Shown one piece after another: positions 1 through 9,462 of a stretch of DNA of 64,000 nt. The position numbers and the translations under genes are program-made. Under the pieces are notes generated by a model that saw nothing but the letters and a program-made list of their open reading frames with translations, made no database searches and was not told where the DNA came from. The first letter of the stretch is position 1, and each line of letters begins with the position of its first letter. This DNA is from Actinopolyspora biskrensis. Its GTDB lineage: Bacteria > Actinomycetota > Actinomycetes > Mycobacteriales > Pseudonocardiaceae. The stretch lies in NCBI RefSeq assembly GCF_013408175.1, contig NZ_JACBYW010000005.1, positions 124,001 to 188,000 on the forward strand, given 5' to 3'.

Positions 1-2
1 AC

Positions 3-368
3 CGGGCGGCAGGGCCCGCCGGCCTGTTGCAGGTGCTGGAGGCGAGTGGTGCGCTGCTTGTCGCCATGGTGCGCACGACACCTCCGCAGGTCCGTGCCTA
101 CCACGTCTTCGGCGTCTCGGACCCCGAGGGCTTCGCCGCGATGGGCATCGTGGAAACCCTGGTGCACACGCATGACCTGGCGCAAGGTCTCGGGCTCGTC
201 TGGAGCCCGCCCGCCGACCTGTGCTCACGAGCGCTCGCCCGGCTGTTTCCACACGCACCGGAGCACACGGATCCGTGGAGCACTTTGCTGTGGGCCACGG
301 GGCGGGCCGAACTCTCCGGGCGCCCTCGGCTCACCACGTGGCGCTGGGACGGCACACCCCGGGCGTAG
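3..368 (+). CDS. Mycothiol-dependent maleylpyruvate isomerase-like protein, C-terminal part (5' end outside window)
   Basis: The reading frame is open from the first bases, so the gene starts upstream of the window; the ATG/GTG codons inside are not needed as starts. The visible part has the pattern of the actinobacterial DinB-like maleylpyruvate isomerase N-terminal family: a MGIVETLVHTHDLAQGLG helix with the His residues expected for metal binding, then a region ending TTWRWDGTPRA. Members of this family use mycothiol or are uncharacterised paralogues; the substrate here is unknown. The family assignment comes from recalled motifs, so it is moderately secure. The 230 bases that follow show no gene. 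Confidence 0.6.
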   Translation, partial: RAAGPAGLLQVLEASGALLVAMVRTTPPQVRAYHVFGVSDPEGFAAMGIVETLVHTHDLAQGLGLVWSPPADLCSRALARLFPHAPEHTDPWSTLLWATGRAELSGRPRLTTWRWDGTPRA

Positions 369-600
369 TCCGGGGGCTCGCAGCGGAGGGGCGGGGCCGA
401 TGATCAGGCCGCCGCTGTCACGACACCAGCATTCCCCTGGAGGGGCTGTTCCGGCGAGTTGCCCGATTCGCGGTCCGGCCATCGCGCCGGTGCTTCTCGT
501 CGCTCTCACGTCCGAGGCGGACCGTGACACGCATCGGGACGAGCTCGTGGAGATCGAGGACCGCCACGGTCCTCGGGAAAACGTCCGAGGATTTTTCGGC

Positions 601-643
601 GCCCTCGGCAGGACCCGAACCTGCGACACCCGCCTCCGGAGGG
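601..643 (-). repeat. Distal attachment-site copy: 3' part of tRNA-Arg duplicated
   Basis: The bases from GCCCTCGGCAGG to CCTCCGGAGGG match 2642-2684 at 42 of 43 positions; the only difference is C at 615 against T at 2656. After 643 the match stops (TGTTTCAG against CGGTGCTC), so this is not a tRNA gene. It is the expected product of site-specific integration into the tRNA 3' end. Confidence 0.85.
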
Positions 644-849
644 TGTTTCAGACATCGCGCTGCCCTGGAACGATCCGGATTCCGCGCAGGTCAGGACGGA
701 TTTTCGTTGACGTCGTTTGACGTGGGTTGCCGCTGTTTCTCGGCCTTGTGTCCCCAGATGCGCCCCCACCGGAGAGGAACCTTTTCGCCATCCCGGCGAC
801 CTGCCCGTCCGGCGAGGACTTCTGGTTCGTGACCGGTTGCGGGGCAGTG

Positions 850-1224
850 CTACGAACTGCGGGCGCCCCAGGCGAGAGTCGGCTGAAGGACGGCCTCGGC
901 AAGCGCCCGGGCGCGCAGACTCGCGATCTCCTGGTATTCCGGGTCTGCGACCATGCGGGTGAACGCCTCGCGGTCGGGGTACCGGACGAGCAGAACTGCG
1001 TCCCAGTCCTGCCCTTCCTCGGCCACCAAGGGCGTCGTCCCGTCGCCCGCGTAGAGGAGCTCGCCCCCGTACCGCTGGAGCAAGGGTCTCGCCTTCTGCG
1101 TGTACTGGTTGTACAAGGAGCGGCCGTCCGAGGCGAACCTCAACAGGTTGAGCATCACGATTGGGCCATCCGGAAGCTCGTTCAACATACTTCTGAGGTC
1201 GGATCCTGAGGGCTCGACTGCCAT
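850..1224 (-). CDS. DUF1330 family protein
   Basis: Encodes 124 aa with the ferredoxin-like-barrel pattern of DUF1330: an N-terminal strand PIVMLNLLRF, a central GGELLYAGD, then WDAVLLVRYPDREAFTRMVADPEYQ. The family is uncharacterised but related to dimeric alpha-beta barrel monooxygenase-like proteins. The ATG at 1224 is chosen because AGGGAG precedes it at normal spacing. The frame stays open far upstream, but that part overlaps other remnants. It is the only intact gene inside the integrative-element scar, so it may be cargo or a later acquisition. Its substrate and role are unknown. Confidence 0.75.
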   Translation of the reverse strand: MAVEPSGSDLRSMLNELPDGPIVMLNLLRFASDGRSLYNQYTQKARPLLQRYGGELLYAGDGTTPLVAEEGQDWDAVLLVRYPDREAFTRMVADPEYQEIASLRARALAEAVLQPTLAWGARSS

Positions 1225-1389
1225 CGGTGACTCCCTTTGGTAGTTGGATGCTCGTACTGCACGCAGACGGCACGAGTTTAGGCACCGTCCATCGACCTGC
1301 ATACCGTCCGGTCGGTATTTTCCTCCTCGCTCGGAGCGGACCCGGAGGGGCCGCCCCTCGATCCTGTAGAGAAATGCTGAACACCAGCA

Positions 1390-1700
1390 CTGCGCGTGCT
1401 CGTCGCCGTCAACGATCGGAAGGGCGGTGACACAGGCGAGTTCGTATTCGTGTTCCTGCCTGGTCCGTTCGACGACGGTGCTGACCAGACCTCGGCGTGT
1501 GTGGAGTGCGGCGCGGGCTTCGGTGGTGTCGTTGACTTCTCCGCCCGCCTTCGAGGTCTGCCATGAAGCCGACCAGTCGCCGGACAGATCCAACCGGTCG
1601 GCGGTGTTGCCCGCCGGTTCGGCGACCGAGACGTCGAGAGCGTTCGCGATCGCTACGGCAGCCGAGGGGATCGGCTGCCGTTCACCGGCTTCGTAGCGCC
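1390..1700 (-). pseudogene. Fragment of an XRE-type helix-turn-helix regulator
   Basis: Read on the minus strand, this stretch begins RRYEAGERQPIPSAAV and continues IANALDVSVAE, the second half of a Cro/C1-type helix-turn-helix domain, followed by DLSGDWSASWQTSK as in larger actinobacterial XRE proteins. The first helices are missing: at about 1700 the frame runs into the Rep-like fragment of the opposite strand, so the gene is cut at a junction. No start codon or ribosome site suits the remaining part. The family call rests on recalled motifs. Confidence 0.45.
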
Positions 1701-1881
1701 TGAACGGCGGGTGCACGTGCTCGGCTCCGGCGGGCACTTCCTGCCCAGGTCCAAGTACTGCTCCACCACCTTCACCGAACTCCGCCACGTGCGGGCCGAG
1801 CACCAACGCGGCGCGCACCTGGCCGAACTCGGCATCGACGAAACCGACTCGATCGAAGTGCTCGGCGACTGGAGCACACCT
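1699..1881 (+). pseudogene. C-terminal fragment of a RepSA-like replication initiator
   Basis: One frame reads HVLGSGGHFLPRSKYCSTTF and then ELRHVRAEHQRGAHLAELG, ending at EVLGDWS. This resembles the C-terminus of pSAM2-type Rep proteins, where a GFRGHFxTKSRRYSTTF-like motif is followed by a helix of RARxxxR type and an xVVxxWxxxG strand. Upstream coding is absent. The fragment fuses directly to the integrase remnant in another frame, without xis. Identification is from memory of the family and is tentative. Confidence 0.45.
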
Positions 1882-1902
1882 GGCGGCCTCGACGTGCGCC
1901 CG

Positions 1903-2616
1903 CCACGAGGTCGCGGTCAACACGCACATCCTGCCGAAGTGGGGCCACGTCTACCTCACCTCGATCAAGCACGCCGACGTGCGGCAGTGGGTGTCGGCCT
2001 TGGCGCGGTCGTGCTCGCCCGCGTCGGTGGTGAAGGTCCACCGGGTGTTCTCGCAGGTCTTGGCGTGGGCGGTGCGGGACGCTCGGTTGACGTCGAATCC
2101 CGCTGAGGGCGTGCGATTACCTCGACCGGCTGGGACGGATCACCGTTACCTCGATCACTCGCAGGTGGCGAAGCTGGTGGACCGGTGCGGCTCCTGCGGA
2201 CTCATCGTGCGGGGAGACCCAAGACGCGCGAACGCCGTTCGGTGCCGCTGCCGCGCTTCCTGGTCGAGGAGTTGGCGAGCCGGGTCAACGGCCGTTCCTC
2301 GGAGGCCCTGCTGTTCACGGCTCCGCAGGGTGGGGTCCTGAGGGTGCGCAACTTCCGCCGTGCGGTTTTCGACGCCGCCGTTCGCGATGTCGGACCGGAG
2401 GGATTCCACCCGCACGAGCTCAGGCACACCGCGGCATCGTCGGCGATCGCCTCCGGCGCGGACGTGAAACTCGTCCAACAGATGCTCGGGCACGAGACCG
2501 CCACGATGACGCTCGACCTCTACGGGCACCTGTTCCCGGACCGACTCAACGAGATCGCCGATCGGATGGATGAAGCCGCGTGTGCCCCGAACGTGCCCCA
2601 CGAGGAATCTTCGTAG
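1903..2616 (+). pseudogene. Tyrosine recombinase/integrase, frameshifted with internal deletion
   Basis: The first part (about 1903-2190) reads NTHILPKWGHVYLTSIKHAD, then FSQVLAWAVRDARLTSNPAEGVRLPRP, a typical core-binding domain of actinomycete phage and AICE integrases. After VAKLVDRCG the frame shifts, and the sequence resumes as GRPKTRERRSVPLPRFLVEE. The normally intervening block with the first catalytic Arg (TGLRWGE-like) is gone, apparently deleted. The C-terminal part keeps the HELRHTAAS box (second Arg), GHETATMTLDLYGHL with the nucleophilic Tyr, and a normal stop. The N-terminal arm-binding domain is also missing. The enzyme cannot be active. Its end lies 25 bases from the tRNA, as expected of an integrase next to its attachment site. 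Confidence 0.85.
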
Positions 2617-2640
2617 GTGTGGCACACGGCTTGATCTGGG

Positions 2641-2713
2641 TGCCCTCGGCAGGACTCGAACCTGCGACACCCGCCTCCGGAGGGCGGTGCTCTATCCGCT
2701 GAGCTACGAGGGC
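2641..2713 (-). tRNA. tRNA-Arg (anticodon CCG)
   Basis: On the minus strand a 73-base cloverleaf folds. The acceptor arms are GCCCTCG at 2707-2713 and CGAGGGC at 2642-2648, with discriminator A at 2641. The anticodon stem-loop CCGCC-CTCCGGA-GGCGG has CCG at positions 34-36, reading CGG codons. The T arm contains GGTTCGAGTCC. The CCA end is not encoded. The gene diverges from argS. Its 3' half served as the integration site of the neighbouring element, and the integration restored the tRNA. Confidence 0.97.
2642..2684 (-). repeat. Proximal attachment-site copy inside tRNA-Arg
   Basis: This is the tRNA-borne member of the 43-base repeat, running from the acceptor 3' strand through the T arm, variable loop and anticodon stem. 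It pairs with the copy at 601-643. Integration into the tRNA 3' half with restoration of the gene is the usual mode of tyrosine integrases. Confidence 0.85.
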
Positions 2714-2908
2714 TCTTCTGTTGAACTGACTACAGCCTAACCCACGCCCGGTTCGACCCGTGCGGCGGGGGTGATCGCGGCGCGCGGCGGTGAGGGGCGC
2801 GGGGCCACCCCCCGGTGCGGGCGCTGCTCGGGGTGGGAACGCCGCGGGGTAGTTCTCGGGTAGGGGCGGCTTCGCTCGGGGTGTTCCCGGTCGTTTCCGA
2901 GGAAAAAG

Positions 2909-2959
2909 GTGAGCGTTTTCTCGAATTCTGGGAAACGGTCCGGTCGCGGGGGCGTGTGA
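2909..2959 (+). CDS. Possible 16-codon leader peptide upstream of argS
   Basis: A GTG preceded by GAGGAAAAAG at good spacing opens a short frame encoding [16 protein letters not shown] and stop. It contains a Lys-Arg pair and a second Arg, and ends 15 bases before a terminator-like hairpin that lies directly upstream of argS. Transcription of argS-lysA responds to arginine and lysine in corynebacteria, so a leader peptide rich in these residues is plausible. No clear antiterminator partner was found, and translation of the frame is unproven. Confidence 0.35.
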   Translation: MSVFSNSGKRSGRGGV

Positions 2960-2974
2960 GTTCTTCGTGCGGCA

Positions 2975-3005
2975 CCCGCTGGATAACCAGCGGGATTGCT
3001 TTTTT
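2975..3005 (+). terminator. Terminator-like hairpin (attenuator candidate) before argS
   Basis: CCCGCTGG (2975-2982) and CCAGCGGG (2987-2994) form a perfect 8-bp stem with an ATAA loop. Six T residues follow at 3000-3005 after ATTGC. The T-run ends only 12 bases before the argS GTG, and no Shine-Dalgarno sequence lies between. Transcripts starting upstream must read through this hairpin to express argS, so it could act as an attenuator. Alternatively, a promoter inside or after the hairpin might bypass it. Confidence 0.55.
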
Positions 3006-3017
3006 AGACTTCATCGG

Positions 3018-4679
3018 GTGACACCAGCAGCGCTTGCCGAACTCGTCCGAACGACCGCCGTAGACGTGCTGTCCGCCCGAGGGGTGGACACCTCGGTGCT
3101 GCCGGAGAACGTCACGGTCGAGCGACCCCGGAACCCGGAACACGGCGACTACGCCACCAACCTGGCCATGCAGGTCGGGAAGCGGGCCGGAGTGGCACCG
3201 CGCGAGCTGGCCGGCTGGCTGGCCGAATCGCTCGCGCAGCGCGACGAGATCCACTCGGCCGAGGTGGCCGGGCCCGGTTTCCTGAACCTGCGGCTGGCAG
3301 CGGACGCGCAGGGCGCCATCGTCCGGGACGTGCTCACCAGGGGCGAGACCTTCGGATCCGGTGACCTCTACCAGGACCTGCGGGTGAACCTCGAGTTCGT
3401 GTCGGCCAACCCCACCGGGCCGATCCACCTCGGCGGGAGCCGGTGGGCCGCGGCCGGCGACGCCCTCGGACGTGTGCTGCAGGCCCAGGGGGCCGAAGTC
3501 ACCAGGGAGTACTACTTCAACGACGCGGGCGCGCAGATCGACCGGTTCGTGAGCTCGCTGGTGGCCGCCGCCAAGGGGGAGGGGACTCCCGAGGACGGCT
3601 ACGGAGGGGCCTACATCGGCGAGATCGCCTCCGAGGTCCTCCGCCGCGAACCCGGCGCGCTCGAACTCCCGGCGGCCGAGCGCGACGAGGTGTTCCGCCG
3701 CACCGGCGTGGGGCTGATGTTCGACGAGATCAAGCGCAGCCTGCACGAGTTCCGCACCGACTTCGACGTCTTCTTCCACGAGGACTCGCTGCACAACTCG
3801 GGCGCGGTCACCGAGTCCCTGGAACGGTTGAAGGAGTCGGGCAACCTCTACGAGGCCGAGGGCGCCTGGTGGCTGCGCTCCTCCGAGTTCGGTGACGACA
3901 AGGACAGGGTCGTCATCAAGAGCGACGGCGCCCCGGCCTACATCGCAGGCGACATCGCCTACCTGAAGGACAAGCGCGACCGCGGCTTCGAGCTGTGCCT
4001 GTACATGCTCGGAGCCGACCACCACGGCTACATCTCACGGTTGAAGGCCGCGGCCGCCGCGATGGGCGACGACCCGGACTCGGTGGAAGTGCTGATCGGC
4101 CAACTGGTCAACCTCGTCCGCGAGGGCGAACCGGTCCGCATGAGCAAGCGCGCTGGTACCGTGGTGACGCTGGAGGACCTGGTCGAGGCCGTGGGGGTCG
4201 ACGCGGCGCGCTACTCGCTGATCCGCTCCTCGGTCGACTCGCCGGTGGACATCGACCTCGACCTGATCAGCAAACACACCAACGACAACCCGGTCTTCTA
4301 CGTGCAGTACGCACACGCCAGGCTGTCCTCCCTGCAGCGCAACGCCGTTTCGCTCGGAATCGACAGGGGAAGCGTCACCGAGGCCGACCTGGGGCTGCTC
4401 ACGCACGACAGGGAGGGCGACCTGATCCGCACGCTCGGAGAGTTCCCCCGGGTCGTGCATTCGGCGGCCGAGCTGCGGGAACCGCACCGCGTCGCCCGCT
4501 ACCTGGAGGACCTGGCCAGCGCCTACCACCGGTTCTACGACTCCTGCCGCGTGCTGCAGCCCGGTGACGACCGGGCCGGGCCGTTGACGATCGCCCGGTT
4601 GCAGCTGTGCGAGGCGACCCGTCAGGTGCTCGCCAACGGTTTGTCCCTGCTCGGCGTCAGTGCCCCCGAACAGATGTAG
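3018..4679 (+). CDS. argS: Arginyl-tRNA synthetase
   Basis: Class I aminoacyl-tRNA synthetase that charges tRNA-Arg with arginine in the cytoplasm. The protein has 553 aa, normal for ArgRS. An N-terminal tRNA D-loop recognition domain precedes [10 protein letters not shown], whose HLGG (residues 137-140) is the HIGH signature. MSKRAG at 375-380 is the KMSKS-type loop, and the C-terminal DALR anticodon-binding domain holds [13 protein letters not shown]. The GTG at 3018 (MTPAALAEL) is chosen because family N-termini begin there; the longer frame would run back through the upstream hairpin. No ribosome site is visible, so the start may be leaderless or coupled to the leader. It heads the argS-lysA-hom-thrC-thrB cluster and diverges from tRNA-Arg(CCG). 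Confidence 0.96.
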   Translation: MTPAALAELVRTTAVDVLSARGVDTSVLPENVTVERPRNPEHGDYATNLAMQVGKRAGVAPRELAGWLAESLAQRDEIHSAEVAGPGFLNLRLAADAQGAIVRDVLTRGETFGSGDLYQDLRVNLEFVSANPTGPIHLGGSRWAAAGDALGRVLQAQGAEVTREYYFNDAGAQIDRFVSSLVAAAKGEGTPEDGYGGAYIGEIASEVLRREPGALELPAAERDEVFRRTGVGLMFDEIKRSLHEFRTDFDVFFHEDSLHNSGAVTESLERLKESGNLYEAEGAWWLRSSEFGDDKDRVVIKSDGAPAYIAGDIAYLKDKRDRGFELCLYMLGADHHGYISRLKAAAAAMGDDPDSVEVLIGQLVNLVREGEPVRMSKRAGTVVTLEDLVEAVGVDAARYSLIRSSVDSPVDIDLDLISKHTNDNPVFYVQYAHARLSSLQRNAVSLGIDRGSVTEADLGLLTHDREGDLIRTLGEFPRVVHSAAELREPHRVARYLEDLASAYHRFYDSCRVLQPGDDRAGPLTIARLQLCEATRQVLANGLSLLGVSAPEQM

Positions 4680-4691
4680 AGGAGGCGCACC

Positions 4692-6113
4692 ATGCGCGCC
4701 CATCCAGCGGGCCCGAGGCACGCCGCCGACGCGGCCGCGTCACCGGCTTCCGGGCCCGCAGCCCCGTCCTCCGTGGAGGAGGTCAATCAACTTCATCCGA
4801 AGGTGTGGCCGCGCAACGCCGCCCGCCGTTCGGACGGGGTGACCACGCTCGCGGGCAACGATGTGCGCGAGCTGGCCGAACGGTACGGCACCCCGCTGTT
4901 CGTGCTGGACGAGGACGACTTCCGCTCCCGCTGCAGGGACTACGTGGCCGCCTTCGGCGATCCGTCCGCCGTGCACTACGCGGCGAAGGCGTTCCTGTGC
5001 ACCGAGATCGCCCGGTGGATCGACCAGGAGGGTCTCGGCCTGGACGTCTGCACCGGCGGTGAACTCCAGGTCGCCCTGCGCGCGGAGTTCCCCCCCGAGC
5101 GGATCGCGATGCACGGCAACAACAAGTCCACCGCCGAGCTCGCGGCCGCCCTGGACGCCGGAGTCGGTTCGGTGGTGCTCGACTCGTTCCACGAGATAGC
5201 GCGGCTGGAGCACCTCGCGAGCGAACGCGGGGTGACCCAGCCGGTCATGATCAGAACCACCGTCGGGGTGGAGGCCCACACCCACGAGTTCATCGCCACG
5301 GCGCACGAGGACCAGAAGTTCGGTTTCTCGTTGGCCGCCGGGGACGCGGCCGAGGCAGCGGGGCGGGTGCTGAAGTCCGGCTCGTTGAGGCTGGTCGGAC
5401 TGCACAGCCACATAGGGTCGCAGATCTTCGACGACGACGGTTTCGAGCTCGCCGCGCATCGGGTGATCGGTCTGCTGGCCCAACTGCGGGAGGAGCACGG
5501 CCCGGACGCCCTCGACTCGGTCACGACCGTGGATCTCGGAGGTGGGCAGGGGATCGCCTACACCCAGGAGGACGATCCGCTGCCGCCCGCGACGTTGGCC
5601 GAGAGGCTGAACGGCATCGTGCGCAAGGAGTGCGCAACTGCCGGTATCCCCCCGCCGCGTATCGCCGTGGAACCGGGGCGGGCGATAGCCGGCCCCGGGA
5701 CCGTCACGGTCTACGAAGTGGGCACCATCAAGGACGTCGCGCTGGACGGCGGGGCCTCGCGGCGTTACGTCAGCGTCGACGGCGGGATGAGCGACAACAT
5801 CCGGACCTCGCTCTACGACGCGTTTTACGACTGCCGTCTGGTCTCCCGCGAGGGGGAGCGCCCCGGGGTGCTCTCCCGCATCGTGGGCAAACACTGCGAA
5901 TCCGGCGATGTGGTGGTGCGGGACAACTGGATGCCCGAGGATATTGCCCCGGGCGATCTGGTGGCCGTGGCCACCACGGGCGCGTACTGCTACGTCATGG
6001 CCAGCAACTACAACCGGTTGCCGAAACCGGCCGTCGTGGCTGTGCGCTCCGACGAGTCGCGGTTGTTGCTACGCAGGGAGACCGAGGACGACCTGCTTCG
6101 GCTGGAGGTGTGA
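4692..6113 (+). CDS. lysA: Diaminopimelate decarboxylase
   Basis: Converts meso-diaminopimelate to L-lysine and CO2, the last step of lysine synthesis, using PLP. The 473-aa protein is a fold-III decarboxylase: an alanine-racemase-like barrel with the PLP Lys at residue 99 (HYAAKAFLC), HSHIGSQIF, a GGGQGIAYT phosphate-binding loop and EPGRAI. The C-terminal sheet domain carries the CESGD active-site Cys of the dimer partner. AGGAGG right after the argS stop supports the ATG at 4692, 12 bases downstream of argS. The N-terminal 30 residues are Ala/Pro-rich and look dispensable. Tight spacing indicates co-transcription with argS. Confidence 0.96.
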   Translation: MRAHPAGPRHAADAAASPASGPAAPSSVEEVNQLHPKVWPRNAARRSDGVTTLAGNDVRELAERYGTPLFVLDEDDFRSRCRDYVAAFGDPSAVHYAAKAFLCTEIARWIDQEGLGLDVCTGGELQVALRAEFPPERIAMHGNNKSTAELAAALDAGVGSVVLDSFHEIARLEHLASERGVTQPVMIRTTVGVEAHTHEFIATAHEDQKFGFSLAAGDAAEAAGRVLKSGSLRLVGLHSHIGSQIFDDDGFELAAHRVIGLLAQLREEHGPDALDSVTTVDLGGGQGIAYTQEDDPLPPATLAERLNGIVRKECATAGIPPPRIAVEPGRAIAGPGTVTVYEVGTIKDVALDGGASRRYVSVDGGMSDNIRTSLYDAFYDCRLVSREGERPGVLSRIVGKHCESGDVVVRDNWMPEDIAPGDLVAVATTGAYCYVMASNYNRLPKPAVVAVRSDESRLLLRRETEDDLLRLEV

Positions 6114-7418
6114 GTGATCGAGGATCGGGAACCGATCAGGGTGGCGCTGCTGGGCTGCGGCACGGTGGGCACCGAGGTGCTGCGACTGCTGCACGAGTAC
6201 CCCACCGAGTACGCCGCTCGAACCGGTGCTCCGGTGCACGTCACCGGTGTGGCGGTGCGCCGCCCCCACAAGCACCCCGAGGTGCCGGAGCAGCTGTTGA
6301 CCACCGACGCGGAGTCGCTCGTCGAGGGTGACGCCGATGTCGTCGTGGAGCTGATCGGCGGTATCGAACCAGCTCGCTCGCTGCTGTCGCGGGCGTTGCA
6401 CGCGGGCAAGTCCGTCGTGACGGCCAACAAGGCCCTGCTGGCCGAGCACGGTTCGGAGCTGTACGCGGCCGCCGACGCGAACGGCGCGGACATCTACTTC
6501 GAGGCCGCCGTCGCCGGGGCGATACCCCTGCTGCGCCCGCTGCGGGAGTCGCTGGCGGGCGACCGCATCAACCGCGTCATGGGCATCGTCAACGGCACGA
6601 GCAACTACATCCTCTCCGCGATGGACTCCACGGGGGCGGGCTACGCCGAAACCCTGGAGGAGGCGGGTCAGCTCGGTTACGCCGAAGCGGACCCGACGGC
6701 CGACGTGGACGGGTTCGACGCGGCCGCCAAGGCCGCGATCCTCGCCTCGCTGGCCTTCCACACCAGGGTCACCGCCTTCGACGTCCACCGGGAGGGGATC
6801 TCCGAGGTGGGGGCCGGGGAGATTCAGGCCGCCCGCGCGCTCGACCGGAGGGTCAAGCTGCTCGCGATCTGCGAACGAGTGGTCGACGAGGACGGTTCCG
6901 AGTCGGTCTCCGCGCGCGTCCACCCCGCGATGATCCCGCGGGACCACCCGCTGGCCGGGGTGTCCGGTGCGTTCAACGCGGTGTTCGTCGAGGCGGAGTC
7001 CGCCGGGCAGCTGATGTTCTACGGGCAGGGCGCCGGTGGAGCCCCCACGGCCAGCGCGGTGCTGGGCGACCTCGTCGCCGCGGCGCGCAACGTCGTGGTC
7101 TCCGGGAAGGGGCCGCGCGAGTCGGCCCACGCGCAGTTGCCGGTCCGCTCGATGGACCGCACTCCGACGCGGTACCACATCAGTCTGGACGTCGCGGACA
7201 AGCCGGGAGTGCTGTCCCAGGTGGCCTCGATGTTCAACGAGCACGACGTGAGCATCTCGGTGGTGCGTCAGCAGGGGCGCGGCGCGGACGCCAGCCTGGT
7301 CGTGGTGACGCACACGGCGAGCGACGCGGCGTTGCGCAACACGGTGGAGAAGATCGCGGGACTGTCCGCGGTGCTCGAGGTTGTCAGTGTTATGCGGGTG
7401 GAAGGGGAACCGTCGTGA
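6114..7418 (+). CDS. hom: Homoserine dehydrogenase with ACT domain
   Basis: Reduces aspartate semialdehyde to homoserine, the branch leading to threonine and methionine. The 434-aa protein has an N-terminal Rossmann domain with GCGTVG (about residues 14-19). The central catalytic domain holds [12 protein letters not shown] and [19 protein letters not shown], the family signature. A C-terminal ACT domain (about 350-434, from [18 protein letters not shown]) is typical of the threonine-inhibited enzymes of Gram-positive bacteria. The GTG start directly follows the lysA stop with no gap, so translation is likely coupled. Feedback inhibition by threonine is inferred from the ACT domain. Confidence 0.96.
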   Translation: MIEDREPIRVALLGCGTVGTEVLRLLHEYPTEYAARTGAPVHVTGVAVRRPHKHPEVPEQLLTTDAESLVEGDADVVVELIGGIEPARSLLSRALHAGKSVVTANKALLAEHGSELYAAADANGADIYFEAAVAGAIPLLRPLRESLAGDRINRVMGIVNGTSNYILSAMDSTGAGYAETLEEAGQLGYAEADPTADVDGFDAAAKAAILASLAFHTRVTAFDVHREGISEVGAGEIQAARALDRRVKLLAICERVVDEDGSESVSARVHPAMIPRDHPLAGVSGAFNAVFVEAESAGQLMFYGQGAGGAPTASAVLGDLVAAARNVVVSGKGPRESAHAQLPVRSMDRTPTRYHISLDVADKPGVLSQVASMFNEHDVSISVVRQQGRGADASLVVVTHTASDAALRNTVEKIAGLSAVLEVVSVMRVEGEPS

Positions 7419-8506
7419 CCTCGGAAATGCAACTCGCCCCCGCCCACTCGGGCGCGGGATGGCCGGGGATCGTCGAGGCCTACCGTGATCGGGTCGCGGT
7501 TCCGGACGGGGCCGAGGTGGTGAGCCTGCGGGAGGGGAACACCCCGCTCGTCTTCGCGCCTCACCTGTCCGAGCTGACCGGGTGCCGGGTCCACGTGAAG
7601 GTGGAGGGCGCCAACCCCACCGGTTCCTTCAAGGACCGCGGTATGACCGTGGCGATGACCCACGCGAAGGCCGCGGGGATGCAGGCCGTCATCTGCGCCT
7701 CGACCGGGAACACCTCGGCTTCGGCCGCCGCCTACGCGGCCCGTGCCGGGATGGGGTCCGCTGTGCTGGTGCCGCAGGGCAAGATCGCGATGGGCAAGCT
7801 GGCGCAGGCCGTGGTGCACGGTGCCCGGATCCTGCAGGTGCGGGGCAGCTTCGACGACTGCCTCGAACTGGCGCGCAAGACCGCGGCGAGCTACCCGGTG
7901 ACACTGGTCAACTCGGTGAACCCGGTGCGACTGGCCGGGCAGAAGACCGCGGCCTTCGAGATCTGCGACACGCTGGGAGCCGCTCCGGACGTGCACTGCC
8001 TGCCCGTGGGCAACGCGGGCAACATAACCGCCTACTGGACGGGTTATTCGGAATACCTCGCCGACGGGCACACCGACCGGGCCCCGGCCATGTTCGGGTT
8101 CCAGGCGGCCGGTGCGGCCCCGCTGATCTCCGGCGAACCGGTTTCCGAGCCGGAGACGGTGGCCACGGCCATCAGGGTGGGCAGCCCGGCTTCCTGGGAC
8201 GGCGCGGTCGCGGCCAAGACGAGCTCGGGAGGTTTGTTCTCCGCCGTGACCGACGAACGGATCCTGGAGGCGTACCGCCTGCTGGCCTCTCGCGAGGGGA
8301 TCTTCGTGGAACCCGCCTCCGCGGCGAGCATCGCCGGCCTGCTCGCGACCTCCGCGGAGGGGAAGCTGCCCGTCGGCTCCGACGTGGTGTGCACCGTCAC
8401 GGGGCACGGCCTCAAGGACCCGGACACTGCCCTGGCCGACATGGTCGAGGTGCAGCCGCTGCCGGTCGATCCCGAAGCCGTGGCGACGGCATTGGAGCTG
8501 GCGTGA
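7415..8506 (+). CDS. thrC: Threonine synthase
   Basis: PLP enzyme converting O-phosphohomoserine to threonine. The 363-aa protein is the short actinobacterial form, similar in fold to threonine dehydratase. The PLP Lys is residue 73 in [11 protein letters not shown], followed by the [18 protein letters not shown] pocket and the [12 protein letters not shown] phosphate-binding loop. The GTG overlaps the hom stop by four bases (GTGA), a typical coupled junction. The gene order hom-thrC-thrB places thrC before the kinase that makes its substrate. Confidence 0.96.
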   Translation: MTSEMQLAPAHSGAGWPGIVEAYRDRVAVPDGAEVVSLREGNTPLVFAPHLSELTGCRVHVKVEGANPTGSFKDRGMTVAMTHAKAAGMQAVICASTGNTSASAAAYAARAGMGSAVLVPQGKIAMGKLAQAVVHGARILQVRGSFDDCLELARKTAASYPVTLVNSVNPVRLAGQKTAAFEICDTLGAAPDVHCLPVGNAGNITAYWTGYSEYLADGHTDRAPAMFGFQAAGAAPLISGEPVSEPETVATAIRVGSPASWDGAVAAKTSSGGLFSAVTDERILEAYRLLASREGIFVEPASAASIAGLLATSAEGKLPVGSDVVCTVTGHGLKDPDTALADMVEVQPLPVDPEAVATALELA

Positions 8507-9462
8507 CCCGGGAGCCGCTCGCCGGGGAGCGGTCCGCGGAGTCCGCCGTGAACGGGCGGGGCCCGAACCGGGTGGAGGTCACGGCCCCCGCTTCCACCGC
8601 GAACCTCGGTTCCGGGTTCGACACGCTCGGGATGGCGCTCGCGCTCCACGACACGGTGGAGATCACGCGGAACGGGCAGGAACCGGGCAGCGCACGCGTC
8701 AGCGTCAGCGGCCCCGGCGCGGGGGAGGTTCCCGAGGACGAGCGGCACCTGGTGGTCCGGGTGCTGCACCGCACCCTCGAACGGTTGGGGCTCGCTCCGC
8801 TCGCGGTCGACGTGCGCTGCACCAACGCGATACCGCACGCGCGGGGGTTGGGATCCTCCGCGGCCGCGATCGTCGCCGGGGTGACGGCCGCCTACCGCTT
8901 CGCCGGTCTCGATGTCCGCGCCGGGGAAACGTGCGAACGGGCCCTTCGGGAGGCCGCCTCCGCGGAGGGCCATGCCGACAACGTGGCAGCGAGTCTGTTC
9001 GGCGGTCTGGCTGTTGCCTTCAGTACGGAAAATCGTTATGAAGCCGTTCGTTTGGAGCCGCACGAGGAACTGGCTCCGGTGGTCTTCATCCCCCGTTCGG
9101 AGTCCGAGACTCATACGATGAGGGGGCTGTTGCCCGCGAACGTTCCGCATGCCGACGCGGTGTTCGCGGCCGGGCGTTCCGCGCTGGCCGTGCACGCCCT
9201 CACCGCGCGGCCGGACCTGCTGCACGTGGCGACCGAGGACCGGATCCACCAGGATTACCGGGAGCCCGCGATGCCGGCGACGCTCGAACTCGTTCGGCGA
9301 CTCAGGAATACCGGGGTGCCCGCCGCCGTTTCCGGGGCAGGCCCCACGGTGCTGGCGCTGCCCCCTTCGGGGGAGCCTCCGCGGGAGGTTCACGCGGAGG
9401 GTTTCGAGGTCACGCGGTTGAGTGTGGACCGGCTCGGTGTGCGGGTCCGGGAGCTCGACTGA
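8503..9462 (+). CDS. thrB: Homoserine kinase (GHMP family)
   Basis: Phosphorylates homoserine with ATP to give the ThrC substrate. The protein has 319 aa. The N-terminal signature [20 protein letters not shown] and the ATP-binding motif [11 protein letters not shown] (residues 111-121) identify a GHMP kinase; [11 protein letters not shown] is the third GHMP motif. The GTG overlaps the thrC stop by four bases. The frame is open far upstream inside thrC, but that is an antiphase shadow. This is the last gene of the amino-acid cluster. Confidence 0.95.
   Translation: MTREPLAGERSAESAVNGRGPNRVEVTAPASTANLGSGFDTLGMALALHDTVEITRNGQEPGSARVSVSGPGAGEVPEDERHLVVRVLHRTLERLGLAPLAVDVRCTNAIPHARGLGSSAAAIVAGVTAAYRFAGLDVRAGETCERALREAASAEGHADNVAASLFGGLAVAFSTENRYEAVRLEPHEELAPVVFIPRSESETHTMRGLLPANVPHADAVFAAGRSALAVHALTARPDLLHVATEDRIHQDYREPAMPATLELVRRLRNTGVPAAVSGAGPTVLALPPSGEPPREVHAEGFEVTRLSVDRLGVRVRELD

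Larger units (their letters stand above)
601..2684. mobile_element. Degraded integrative element (AICE-type) at tRNA-Arg(CCG)
   Basis: The segment is bounded by a 43-base direct repeat of the 3' half of tRNA-Arg. One copy lies inside the intact tRNA gene (2642-2684), the other at 601-643, with a single mismatch between them. Between them lie a truncated tyrosine integrase that ends 25 bases from the tRNA, a short piece resembling the C-terminus of an actinomycete element replication initiator, a piece of an XRE-type regulator, and one intact DUF1330 gene. In pSAM2-like elements int sits next to the tRNA attachment site and rep lies upstream of it, which matches the order here. No conjugation or excisionase gene remains. 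It is best read as a scar left by large internal deletions. Confidence 0.75.

Noticed and set aside
601-660. A second tRNA-Arg gene
   Set aside because: Only the 3' 43 bases match; the D arm and 5' acceptor strand are absent, so it is an attachment-site copy.
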